In this document: positions 54,201 through 64,000 of the stretch, piece after piece
Position numbering within the stretch: position 1 is the stretch's first letter
Layout of the letters: each line of letters opens with the position of its first letter
From: Branchiostoma lanceolatum
Taxonomy: Eukaryota > Chordata > Leptocardii > Amphioxiformes > Branchiostomatidae
Assembly: GCF_035083965.1 (NCBI RefSeq)
Contig: NC_089724.1
Location: 25,864,974 to 25,928,973 of the forward strand
Direction: 5' to 3'
Length of the DNA: 64,000 nucleotides
Notes under the pieces: generated by a model
Databases searched by the model: none
The model's input: only the letters and a program-made list of their open reading frames with translations
What the model was told of the DNA's origin: nothing
Position numbers and translations under genes: made by a program

Positions 54201-57200
54201 TCATCACCAACATGAAATCCTACTTCAAAACACCAGCCATACACCCTCCCATCGGTCTCAGCGACCACAACACCATCCTGTGGGAACCGAATGTGAAACT
54301 GAAACAAAACTCATGCACAAGGAAGCTTACTCGTCCCATGCGTGAACCTAATCTGAGCCACTTTGGAAAATGGATTACTACCCATTCTTGGAATGAGGTT
54401 TACGCCGCGACCACAACTCAAGAAAAGGCCGATGCCTTCTACAGCACATTGACGTCCGCCATTGCTAAGTTCTTTCCCACTAAATCTGTTAAACTACATC
54501 CCAGTGACAAGCCCTGGATAACTCCCAGAATCAAGCACCTTATCAAGCAGAGACAGAGAACATTCACACCTGGAATTCCTACCGTCATGTCAAGATTCTA
54601 CAGGAACAAAGTCCAAAGAGAGATCCGGAAAGCTAAAAAAACATTCTACACGATCGACGTTGAAGGCCACAAAAAGAACAATCCAAGGTCTTGGCACAAT
54701 GGTCTCAAGGCAATTTGCAACATGAACAAGAAAGCCAGTCGGATCTACGCTCCTGGCGTCGATCAAAACGACCATACCGCCATAGCCAATGCCATTAATG
54801 TCAAGTTCGCGACCGTGTCTCAATCACTGCCACCACTGCAGTTGTCATCTCTCCCATCATTCCTACCGGCCCAACCAGTTCCTACCATCCACGTGTGGGA
54901 TGTGTACTCACAGCTACAATCCACCAACACCTACAAGAGTCCCGGTCCTGATGGCATACCTGCTCGTATCCTTAAGGAATTCGCATGTGAGTTGAGCACT
55001 CCCCTTTGTGACTTATTCAACACGTCATTCACTGAAGGCACTGTTCCCCGTCAGTGGAAAGAAGCTAACGTAGTTCCCCTGCCAAAGTCGTCACCGCCAA
55101 GCATCGATGAACTACGCCCCATTTCCCTTACCCCTATGCTGTCGAAGCTTTGCGAACGCTTCGTCACAAATTGGATTGTTAATGACATTTCCCCCAGACT
55201 CGACCCACGTCAGTTCGGGGGCCGTAAGCAGAGATCAACAACACATGCGCTGGTCAGCCTAGTGGACTTTCTTTACAAATCATCTTCATTACCAAGTTCA
55301 ATCTGTACCCTTGTCACCACAGACCTGTCTAAGGCTTTTGACAAAGTTGATCACACAATTGCTGTTCGTTCCTTACTTGACATTGGTGTTCGCCCGTCAG
55401 TGATTCCGTGGATCTGCAGTTTTATGACCGACCGACGGCAGAGGGTCTCCTACCAAGGTTCTACCTCGGACTGGCTTCACCTTAGTTGTGGAGTTGCGCA
55501 GGGAACTCTTCTTGGGCCAGTCATCTTCACCGCACTAATTGACGCAGCACTCCGCGAAGAGGCCAACCGTTGGAAGTATGTAGACGATATGAACATTGCA
55601 GAGACCCGGTTGATACGCCAGCCATGTGCACTTCAACCCAAACTTGATGGCCTGAACAGTTGGGTCTGTGACCACAAGATGGCCTTAAACCCGAAGAAAT
55701 GTAAAGTTCTTCAAGTGTGTTTCGCGAGAACCCCTCCCCCTCCGGAACCTCTGTTCATAAGTGGACACGCCCTTGAAAGTGTAACATACATCAAAGTTCT
55801 GGGCACGACCATTCAAAGCGATTTGAAATGGGACCGTCAAGTGGATAACATGGTCAAATCTTCAAACAGGAGACTTTACATGTTACGCAGACTGAAGAGA
55901 TGTGGTGTGTCGACTCCGGACCTCACGACTGTTTACGCAATGTATGTGCGTCCCACACTAGAATACGCAGTACCCGTATGGCATCCAGCGTTGACTTGTA
56001 AACAATCAAATGCTCTAGAAAGAATCCAAGTGAGAGCCTGCAAAATCATCCTGGGGACACAATATTCCAGCTACAGCACTGCACTAACCACACTGAACCT
56101 CAGCTCACTTTCCGACCGTCGCCGTACACTCTGTAGAACTTTTGCTGAATCACTGCTCAACTCTGACTTTCGCGAATGGCTACCTCCACTACGGCAGAAC
56201 ATTTCCGGTAGATGTACACGCAATTCGCAGAAGCTGGACATTCCTTATTGCCGGACAGTCCGTTATAAACATTCGCCAATTCCTTACCTTGTTGAACTAT
56301 TGAATGACTGTTAATCAAATGCATTATCTGCCTTCGGACTCACTTATCTTACACAAAGCTTGATTTGACACGGTATTCTTCGCTTTTGTTATGTCACAGT
56401 GTAAAGTGTACAGCTTTCAATGTGTTTGTTTCGTTTAATCAACTCCCTTATAAATTTTAAAATGTTTGTAATGCTTTTAAGTCATGTGAAATGCTTTTAA
56501 ATTGCTGCCATGTAAAAGCAAATCAATTCAGAATTTTAATGTCTGCCAGTTTGCTTGAATAAAGATTGATTTGATTTGATTTGATGCCTTCTTACCTTTT
56601 CCTTTGGTCCGTATTGTTCGTCTCCACAGGAATAAGCCCGGACGAGACGAAAAGATGTCGCCATGTTTCTGCAGAGCTTCTTTCACAGCGTCCTGTCCGT
56701 TCAGCACGACTGCTGGACGAGAGCCGAGCCAGACACTGGGTAATCAGAGATATCAAAACAGTTTGGTAAACAATAACGTAGGCCAGATATGCAACATTAT
56801 AAAGCCATACAATACACAAGATCAGAGGAGTGTTATTTTGTAAGAGATATAACATCTTCAACCAAAATCAACCAAAATTGTAAGAATTAATCGCAGCTGG
56901 ACAGATAATTGAACCATTGTAATCCAGGAATTGAGTGGTGCCCCTTCATACAGACCCATTGGGTGTGGTGCATGATGGGAATCTTCCCTTAAGTATTGGT
57001 TCCTATGGGATAATTTCTGAAGTTCCAGGTCAGTTTTTGGGTCAACGCAATAGAACCCTTAAGCTTAACTTGCTAAGGGTAGAAATTGATGAACAGCTAT
57101 TCACACACATACTACAAACAATATTTTCAACATCGGACCATCGAGCATAAATCATATATCATTTCCATGTAATATGCTATTTATATTTTTACTGAGAAAA

Positions 57201-60200
57201 CCGCGGCTATGGATTTTCCTGTCAATAAGAATATTTTGCACTATTGAAAAGATACCCGTCATTACAATTTTTGGCACAATCGACCAAATCACCGACGCAG
57301 GCATTGCATCGATTCTCAGTGAAAGGGCCATGTTTACAGAATTAAAGATATTCATCTCTTCCTGGCAGTGAGACTTTTTTTACCATTGACAGGGTGTTAT
57401 CATGCCCTACTAGTAATAATGATTGGCGATGGTATCGGGTCATTGAACTGTCGTAGTTACACATTTTTTTTTAATCTAAGGGGAGTTTGAAAAGCCGAAC
57501 TCATGTTTGGAACTTCTTCGGTTGATTCAATGTTTTTTTTAGGATACCAGTGATCGTTATTTTTGTTTACACCCGGGGTATTCGACGGGCCCGCACTGGC
57601 TCAGTAGTGAACAAGGTAAACCACAGTAGATCAGATCACCGCACGAAAAGCGATATTTAAGCAGACTCGGTTTCCAAAATACATATCGATACCTATCAGT
57701 GCCCGTGGGTCTTATTGTTATCTTTGTTGCCATTTTGTGTATTTTCCCCGATGATATTAAAACAACTGACTACTAAGTTAAGCATTACTGTGACAGTCGT
57801 TCAGTAAGATAGCATTTGTTTCCACGTCATGCCATGTTATGCCATGCCTGAAAAATTGGCATCTTTCAATTCAGTAAACAAATTGAGAATAAACGTTAGC
57901 GTTACGGTACCTGAATGCACAATCAGGTTCATGACCTATGACCTATGACAGAGGGCTTGATCTTGAATGTGAAAGAGGTTGCCTTTCTTCGCTTTTAAAC
58001 TTAAGAAGGAGACAGTGACTAACCTCCTTAAACTGACATTGACAAGAACTGTTGTCTCAGCTAAGTGGACGTTTTCCCCATAAGAACTGGACAAGGTTAC
58101 TTAAGTGGAACGTACAGCAGCATTACAGCTGCACCTAAAACCGTCCTCCCAACCTAAAACCGCCCTCCCCAGCACACATTTTATGGTCGCATAGTTGTTC
58201 TACTAATCAATCATAACGACATGTACAAACAAGAGTTCTACGACCTCATACCTTCGTCAAATGATTTTGACCTTTATGACTGATGTATTAGGAGTGTTTT
58301 TCATCAATCATCAATCATACCAGTTGACCCTCTTCACCCAAATAACATAAGTTGTCCAAACCTCCTTGTTATGACTATGAGCTTAACAAAGAAGGTTATG
58401 CTAACATTTATCATCAATTATGCAAATAAGCTCCCTCCTTATTAGCATAATTTGATTCCATGGTGTTCACATTCACACAACTTCCTAATGCCACAAGTAT
58501 GAAATTACCGTCATTTACTAGTATGGAATTATAGTAGTTTCTCATTGATTATGCTAATTAGGCCAACATTTGCATATTTCCTATCTATCAACATTCCTCT
58601 CTTCCTTATTTACAAATGTCACATATTTGAATAGTCATATCATGGAACACAGCAGATTTTTAAAATTGCCTCATTAATCATGTGAGTTAGAATTTGATTT
58701 GCATAATTATCATCCAATCATACAAAGCATCACGTATTAAAGCTACCTACATACCAAAAATCATGACCATCCATCAAGACCATCTCGAGTTATAGTTTTT
58801 CTCATTAATTATGTCAATGAGGTTCTCATTTGCAAAGCTGATATCTATTAATATTTCTCTCTTCCTCAGTTACATATGTCACATGTTTGAGAGTCCTATC
58901 TTTTGATGGATGTATAAACTTTCCTCATTAATCATGCAAATTAGATACTGATTTGCATAATAAGTATCTAATCATGTACATCAGCACTCAAGCTATGTAC
59001 TTACAAAAATTTATGACCATCCACCAAGCCCTTCTTGAGTAATTCCCTTTCAAAGTCTGAAGCAAAACCTGCCCCTGCTATAGCCAACCCATACGTCTGC
59101 TTGGAGACTACCTTATCAATGCCAACAGCTGGCTGACAGCCAATTTGTGTAACTGACGTTTCCTGCCTCCAATATGACCCCTCAGGACCCTTGCCCCTAT
59201 CCATGACGCCTTAAATTGGAATAACACAGCCAACACCGTACACATACTTCAGCATACAATGTAACACATTTTTGGCGACGCCTCAGGGGCGAGCCAAATT
59301 TTTACTATATTGTGTGCAGATTGCAAGAATTCTAGGAATTGTACAGGAATGTGAAAGTCCATGGGACGATAACTCAAGAATGCCTGGATGTATTGTCTTC
59401 ATATTTTGTAGGTGGGTAGGTCTGTGAGAGACCTTGTAATGATTGGATTTTGGGCCCCCTAGCGACTTTCTATGGTACTGCAGGGGAACTTTCACTTTCT
59501 AAATCTCGTCTTCTGAACATGCTATAGTCATGATTTTTAAGTGGTGGATAGCTCTTTGTTAGGAAAATATGTCCTGTAGATTTGGACCCCCTAGCGGCTT
59601 TTTTGGAACTGCAGGAGCTGATTTTGACTCAAACTTTGAAAGAGAATAACGCAAGAAGGGGATGACGGATCATCGTAATTTTTGGTGTGTAGATAGCTTA
59701 AGTGATGATTGACATAATCATATACCAATTATGCAAATCAATATCTGATTTGCATAATTAATGAGGACATTTAATAAATCAGCTGCATTCTATAATATTA
59801 TAGGACTCTCAAACACATGACATATGTAACTGAGAAAGAGATGAATATCGTTAGATATCAATTATGCAAATTGATACTTAATTTGCATAATTAATGACAA
59901 AATGCTATAAATCCATAGTGGTAAATGATGGGGATTTCATTTTTGCACCATTTGGAAGTTAAGTAAATGTGGCCACTATTAGACACAAATCTTGCAGAGA
60001 GGGCCTCATTTACATAATTTTTGAGGAAATGGTACGATATCTTTTTTTGTGAAAACAAGATTTTCATACATTGGACAACTTGTGCTATTTTGGTAGAGAA
60101 GGTGATCGACTGATATGATTTATGCGAGGTCCTTATTTGCATGTGGGCTAAAAACGAAAACGTTAACAGAGACCACCGTCGCCATGGCAACATCTTTTTA

Positions 60201-60650
60201 TGTTGCCAATCTTGTTACACTTTTCTCGTTAATTATGCAAAACACTTCGCCCAAAATCTAATCATCTTGAGATGTCCCACATACACACCGACACACCAAC
60301 TACGACAACAAACCATCCAGGCGTTCTCGACTTATTCTGTTCACTAACAGACACACAGACAAGCACCGTCGAATAACCTTGTCGACGAAACCATTTCGTC
60401 GACGAAGGTAATAACGCTGGCAGTCATATTAGATCTGAGTCAGTAGTGACATAATTACGTACGTGAAGATGTCGCCATATTTCAGTTGCCATTCAGCGAA
60501 CACTCGATGTTGTCCCCGGGCGAGGTCGCGCAGGTTCCCGACGATCGGCCAGGCACGAGGCCCTGGTGGGTATTTCCGCCTCAACCAGACATTTTCGACG
60601 TACAGGTAAACTCCCAGTAATGCCAAGGCTACAAGAAGTAACAACTCCAT
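51228..60650 (-). CDS. Cytochrome P450, CYP2 clan
   Basis: Microsomal haem monooxygenase. Exons on the minus strand: 60650-60463, 56735-56596, 53809-53502, 53240-53057, 52689-52511, 52160-52026, 51894-51741 and 51409-51228. Phases match throughout and give exactly 490 codons (489 aa), the usual CYP2 length. N-terminal membrane anchor MELLLLVALALLGVYLYV is followed by the proline hinge KYPPGPRAWPIVGNL. C-helix EWKETRK carries the W-x3-R haem contact; I-helix FAAGTDTTATTL; K-helix EVQR (ExxR); PERFDPTRFLE; haem loop FSTGPRRCLGEQ with the Cys thiolate ligand. No lesion was seen, so it should be functional. Intron 2 (53810-56595) contains an antisense LINE, intron 3 a 52-bp palindrome beside the donor, and intron 1 (56736-60462) is full of repeats. 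Substrate cannot be inferred; vertebrate relatives act on xenobiotics, fatty acids or steroids. Confidence 0.95.
52765..52842 (-). repeat. Dispersed repeat (tatagccggtataaccgcc family), inverted copy
   Basis: Contains gcctgcgaagctggtgta and gcggttataccggctata, the complement of the copy at 45632-45730. It lies in P450 intron 4. Confidence 0.65.
53439..53490. repeat. Perfect 52-bp palindrome beside a P450 splice donor
   Basis: Two exact 24-base arms (starting CGAAATCCGAAATGGGACAA) surround the self-complementary centre ATAC-type spacer. It begins 11 bases inside intron 3 of the P450 gene, so the pre-mRNA could form a strong hairpin next to the donor GTGCGT. Confidence 0.92.
53981..56580 (+). 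mobile_element. 5'-truncated non-LTR retrotransposon (CR1/L2-like)
   Basis: A 2.6-kb LINE inserted in P450 intron 2, opposite in orientation to the gene. The target duplication TTGATGCC is at 53973-53980 and 56581-56588. The 3' end has AATAAA (56558) and a short (TTGAT)n tail, as in L2/CR1-type LINEs that end in microsatellites. The reading frame is open right from the truncation point, so insertion is recent. It ends only about 14 bp from the exon-2 donor. Confidence 0.88.
54017..56314 (+). CDS. LINE ORF2: endonuclease C-terminal part plus reverse transcriptase
   Basis: 765 codons without interruption. Residues 1-90 are the end of an APE-type endonuclease (FLGDFNHLNV, MLDLIITN, LSDHNTILW). 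The reverse transcriptase follows: palm entry ANVVPLPKS...LRPISLTPMLSKL, motif A TDLSKAFDKVDH (about 433), motif B GVAQGTLLGPVIF (about 491) and motif C KYVDDM (about 519; YVDD in place of YADD). The C-terminal zone has MYVRPTLEYAVPVWHPAL and SLSDRRRTLCRTFAESLL, as usual in the CR1/L2 group. The ATG at 54017 is simply the first in a frame already open from 53981; the true ORF start was lost by 5' truncation. This is a cellular retroelement in P450 intron 2. Confidence 0.93.
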   Translation: MAEELVDHLIATSDYLRTTHPGIGLAFLGDFNHLNVRDILLDKDLSQVVLGNTRGNAMLDLIITNMKSYFKTPAIHPPIGLSDHNTILWEPNVKLKQNSCTRKLTRPMREPNLSHFGKWITTHSWNEVYAATTTQEKADAFYSTLTSAIAKFFPTKSVKLHPSDKPWITPRIKHLIKQRQRTFTPGIPTVMSRFYRNKVQREIRKAKKTFYTIDVEGHKKNNPRSWHNGLKAICNMNKKASRIYAPGVDQNDHTAIANAINVKFATVSQSLPPLQLSSLPSFLPAQPVPTIHVWDVYSQLQSTNTYKSPGPDGIPARILKEFACELSTPLCDLFNTSFTEGTVPRQWKEANVVPLPKSSPPSIDELRPISLTPMLSKLCERFVTNWIVNDISPRLDPRQFGGRKQRSTTHALVSLVDFLYKSSSLPSSICTLVTTDLSKAFDKVDHTIAVRSLLDIGVRPSVIPWICSFMTDRRQRVSYQGSTSDWLHLSCGVAQGTLLGPVIFTALIDAALREEANRWKYVDDMNIAETRLIRQPCALQPKLDGLNSWVCDHKMALNPKKCKVLQVCFARTPPPPEPLFISGHALESVTYIKVLGTTIQSDLKWDRQVDNMVKSSNRRLYMLRRLKRCGVSTPDLTTVYAMYVRPTLEYAVPVWHPALTCKQSNALERIQVRACKIILGTQYSSYSTALTTLNLSSLSDRRRTLCRTFAESLLNSDFREWLPPLRQNISGRCTRNSQKLDIPYCRTVRYKHSPIPYLVELLNDC
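56736..58379. other. P450 intron 1, right-of-exon part, no further gene
   Basis: No coding exon or clear repeat structure was supported here. Short ORFs have no family resemblance. Confidence 0.4.
58380..60250. repeat. ATTTGCATAATTA-rich repeat field in P450 intron 1
   Basis: The motif atttgcataatta, or its complement taattatgcaaat, recurs well over ten times. Segments around 58550-58950 and 59790-59890 are partly inverted copies (shared: gtcacatgtttgagagtcct and its complement). A copy of the dispersed family with cccctagcg and ttcatattttgtaggtgg lies at 59280-59700. The block closes with a 60-70-bp zone ending in a hairpin (60372-60412). Confidence 0.65.
60372..60412. repeat. Terminal hairpin of a dispersed repeat
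   Basis: Inverted arms ccttgtcgacgaaa and tttcgtcgacgaagg are separated by ccat. It resembles the cttcgccgagaagg hairpin at the start of the copy at 38850, so it may mark an end of this repeat family. Confidence 0.7.
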
Positions 60651-61194
60651 TTTGCTGCTAATTCATGACCAGTTAGCTACTCGACAAGTCTGTGAGAGTA
60701 CGTGGCGCCTCACGGAGTGCAAAGTTCATGAACCTGAAGCAGCGGATGACCTTGGAAGTGCCCCGGCCAGTGTCAGATTAGATTGCCTGTCGTCTGAGCT
60801 TTTCAATTGTTTCGTAACGGTTGACTGAAAGAAGGTCAGGTGGGGTGATGTGGCGTCATGTGACACTGATAGGGCCGCTTTGTCAGCTCGACAAATTGAA
60901 GTTAAACGCTCCGTGCTATTTGGTTTCCATAACTACTTTCCACTACAAGGGTGCGATGGCCGATAAATTGCAGGGTGAGGTTGAAATTTCATCTGTTGGG
61001 TATCGTGGCTGATTACAGTTAACAGTGTACATCGGTTATTGCCTTAGGGTGACATTCTTATCACTCTTCATGAGAGACGAGGAATGGCCATAAGCGCCAT
61101 CTTTGCTCTTGACCTCAGTGGCTCTTACGAAGGAATTGACCCCTAACTGGTGTCCTTGATGACTTGATTTACATTTCAATGGACCGTAGCTTAA

Positions 61195-61921
61195 CCCTCA
61201 AACACCCGAACGGGGTCATTTTTTACCCCAGACGTGGATTTTGATGTGCCATTTGAACATGTTTGATCGGAAAAAATTCCTTCCTTGACTTTGTCAGTAG
61301 ACATCTATTCTAACCTCTCCTAATTTATAGGGAGATTGATACGATACTGTTGACATTATAGAGAAAAGTCTGGAGTGATTCCACTGGGGTCATTTTTGAC
61401 CCCAGCAAAAATTAGGGGCTGTTTTTGAGACCTGCCCTCTGTTACTCCTAAGCTACGTGTTGTATGACCACCAAATTTTTAGAGGATGATACACATGTGA
61501 ATTGATATTACCATAACAAATTTTGTGTCATTATGACGTGATATGGCGTCATTATGACGTAATTTTATGTGATTCTATCCGCCATCTTCGATTTTGACCG
61601 TTGACGTCATTAAATCAGCAAAAAATATCAATGTTAGATCAGGAAAGTTACAATGGATTACATAAGATGATAACAATGTAAGAAAACAATGAAGTGTACC
61701 AGCAAAGCCTCGAAACGTCATTGTTTGAACTGAAATTATTAATTAGCAGATTTTGTGAAATATGCTTGTCAAAAACCCGTTGCCATGGCAACACGAAAAA
61801 CGATGAACTTACTTTATTAATTTGAAATCTTTGTTAAGGACATTTTATGAAACGTCACCAAATTTGGTGGCTCTAGCGTGAGCCGTTCAGGAGTTATGCA
61901 ACATGAAATTTGGCGTGGGCC
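61195..61921. mobile_element. Possible TTAA-bounded element (piggyBac-like)
   Basis: TTAA (61191-61194) is followed by CCCTCAAACACCCGAACGGG. A second TTAA follows GGGCC at 61922-61925. Two palindromic GGGGTCA-T5-TGACCCC-like motifs lie near 61213 and 61385. TTAA target and a CCC start fit piggyBac, but the right terminus matches poorly. Confidence 0.3.
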
Positions 61922-61945
61922 TTAAAAATCCCCTCCCGGTCTGAA

Positions 61946-62829
61946 TTCCTGTGCCTGGAGAGCGAAGGGTCTTCCTACATGTGTATGCCGGAGTAACGAT
62001 CGCCACTACTTCACGATGGGATATACACAATTAAACCGACTCGAAGACTCAACGTATGAATTGATGCAATGTTAGTTTATTACGGTTTATGACTGACAAA
62101 AGAAATCTATATCTGTATGGAATTATGATGAAGGCAAAATAAATGAGCATATCGGATTAAATTTCTATGCGTTTTGACTTGTCTTTTTTCTCTCTACATA
62201 CTCAAGATACGTTTTTGGCAATCTTGGCCTACACATATAGAAATAAAGGGCATCAGACACTGTAAGATAATGGTCCACATACAGACGTTGAAAGTATACT
62301 GATATAGGATATTAAGTAGTTGCCATTAGTAGGAAGGCCATTAGTGCTGTTCAGTAGTACAGCATGGTACACCTGTAGCTAGATATTTGTCATGAGAAGG
62401 AATTAATGTATCAAATAATGAGTAAGGCGCACTTTCACAAAACTACTCTAAGCAAGGTGACAGAAAAAAGTACGTTTCAACGTTACGTTCTTGAGCGAAC
62501 AATATAAAGATTAAAGACATAGTGACCCAGAAGAGTCGACACTAGAATCTCTACCGATGTGCCTGTCTAGTTTGTTTGGTACTGCGTGAGTAATACAATG
62601 AAAAGTCCGAGTGCTGTACATCTGACCCCAGGCAAGGCTAAATCACTTGAAGTGGTACGAAACATCGTCAAACTGATTGCAATGATATATGTACAACAGA
62701 ATGAGACTACAAACGAGATGGTATAAACAGTTACATAGAGAAGTACCGTTGATGACACGCGATGACAATGGTCTGGCGCTGTTGGAAAAGGTAAAGATTA
62801 CCTACCCGTCAGCGTCACCTTAGATAACA
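61946..62829. repeat. Duplicated block, copy 2: remnant of an EGF/lectin paralogue 3' end
   Basis: Diverged copy of 49616-50553. It still reads FLCLESEGSSYMCMPE and a stop at the start (61947-61997), with conservative changes relative to LCLEGEGSSFMCMPE in copy 1, and keeps the AATAAA. No upstream exon of the paralogue is seen, so it is a fragment. Confidence 0.85.
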
Positions 62830-62834
62830 CTACT

Positions 62835-63445
62835 AGGTGCATAAATGTGAAAATTATGTGAATTTTTGGCAAAATTTGAAGAAAATGTGATAAAATGTGA
62901 TATAATGTTAAGAATTTTGAGGTCCAACAGCATCACATTTTTTCACATAAGTTGACAGATTATAACATAAAATAACATTCAGGTCACATTTCTGAAGAGC
63001 GACACTAAAATGTGAAAAAATGTTATTATTTTGAGTCACATTATTTCACATTCACCCTGAAAGGTCTAGAAAAATCACATTTTCAAATGTGAAAATATGT
63101 TATCTAAATGTGAAGTTTGCTGTTAACGCATTATGTGAAGTTATGTGACTACCAGTGCATTTTTCCGCCGCCTATATTTATGTGATTTTATGTGAAACGC
63201 GCTCTCGGTGAAAATGTGAAATAATGTTATATCAAATCACATTTTATAAAATGTGACTTCATGTGAAAGTTATGTGAAACGCGGTCTGCTGCAAAATGTT
63301 AAAAGATGTGAAAACAGCTAGCAAGCGGAGAAATGTGAAATTTATGTGATGTTCAAAAAAAGCGAAATGTGAAAAAATGTGATATGCGAATCACATTAAA
63401 TTCACATTTTTTACATGTGAAATTAATGTGAATTGCCTTACACAA
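62835..63445. repeat. Array of TTCACATTT / AAATGTGAA motifs
   Basis: About 600 bp with more than thirty occurrences of atgtga or its complement tcacat, in both orientations and irregular spacing. Examples are aaaatgtgataaaatgtga, tcacattatttcacattc and aaatgtgaaatttatgtga. Two copies of atgtgaaacgcg-ctc are embedded. It is not a simple microsatellite. Confidence 0.75.
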
Positions 63446-64000
63446 GATTTGAAGACATTTGAATGAACAGAATATGTAAAAGGTAAGTGTTGTGATTTTT
63501 TCCCGACGTTTATATGTGACGTCTATACTGTATTTAAATACACACTTCCGCTAGAACAAGGCGCCCCACGTTTACACTTGAAGTCTTTCTTTCAAAGCAT
63601 GGTAATTCACCATCATTGAACGGTAACATTGTAAGTGAGCTAGAAGGTGGCTTTTTCCCCCCGTCACTTTTCTTCGTTGATTAAGCTAAACATTTTTGAG
63701 ATATGCTCGCAAAATATGCGTTGCAAACGATATAAGTTATTATAACCAACGCTTTGCGCTGTGACTTGACTATCATTTAGAATTCAGACAACAATTAACA
63801 GAAGGTGTGAAATTCCTCCTCTCCCCACGCGTGCCACTGTTTAGTTGTTGATTAACGAATTTACACGTGAAAGCACCTAATGTCACGCCCCATTCACACT
63901 TTGACAGCAACGCCCAGCCCCTCGCCTTCATGTGAGAGTCAAGGCGTTCCTGATCTTTTTGGCCCTCGTCGGCCCAGTTTATAAAGATAGTCTGTACAAA
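63446..64000. other. Right edge, no feature recognised
   Basis: No coding region, repeat or RNA gene was supported in the last 555 bases. Confidence 0.4.

Noticed and set aside
59001..59204. 67-codon minus-strand ORF in P450 intron 1
   Set aside because: Lies in the repeat field and lacks any P450 or other domain pattern; the P450 is complete without it.
58380..60250. Short direct repeats considered as a CRISPR-like array
   Set aside because: Spacing is irregular, both orientations occur and the genome is metazoan; these are interspersed repeats.

Overview
The window is metazoan DNA, almost certainly lancelet (Branchiostoma). The support is many short exons with GT/AG borders, a vertebrate-type Toll-like receptor, a KIF6-type ciliary kinesin, a CYP2-clan P450 and a secreted mosaic protein carrying a Cys-rich module of a kind I associate with lancelets. 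The introns are dense with small inverted-repeat transposons. No prokaryotic, organellar, rRNA or intact tRNA gene was found. Exon borders were placed by hand from splice sites and were checked by reading-phase arithmetic; I could not run any search.

Layout. 636-5912 (-): Toll-like receptor, with an intact LRR ectodomain, but a 14-bp tandem duplication breaks the frame just after the membrane helix. 6-12 kb: intergenic, with hAT-like MITEs, a fold-back element and a tRNA-derived SINE. 12141-14800 (-): archaemetzincin metalloprotease, two coding exons. 15-17.4 kb: MITEs. 17517-19022 (-): MADF-like DNA-binding protein. It is divergent from 19721-20200 (+), a single-exon RAD6/UBE2A-type E2 enzyme; the two share a short CpG/NRF-1-type intergenic promoter. 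24543-39740 (+): a 17-exon KIF6-like kinesin-9 of about 1320 aa, with a PIF/Harbinger element, hAT elements, a partial exon duplication and a duplicated terminal segment. 43285-49666 (+): secreted Cys-rich module/EGF/C-type-lectin protein in 11 exons, every intron in phase 1. 51228-60650 (-): complete CYP2-clan P450 (8 exons, 489 aa). Its second intron holds a recent antisense non-LTR retrotransposon (53981-56580) with an uninterrupted endonuclease/reverse transcriptase ORF. 61-64 kb: a diverged copy of the 3' end and downstream flank of the EGF/lectin gene, then an AT-rich array of TTCACATTT motifs.

The genes are unrelated in pathway (innate sensing, proteolysis, DNA repair/ubiquitin, cilia, secreted recognition, oxidation), as usual for a chordate gene neighbourhood. 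The most interesting points are the 14-bp GT...AG duplication in the receptor, which could give a membrane-anchored receptor without TIR. Next come the unnamed Cys-rich module, the intronless RAD6 with a novel C-terminus, and the duplicated kinesin terminus. The last two are the duplication blocks flanking the P450 and the LINE inserted about 14 bp from a P450 splice donor.
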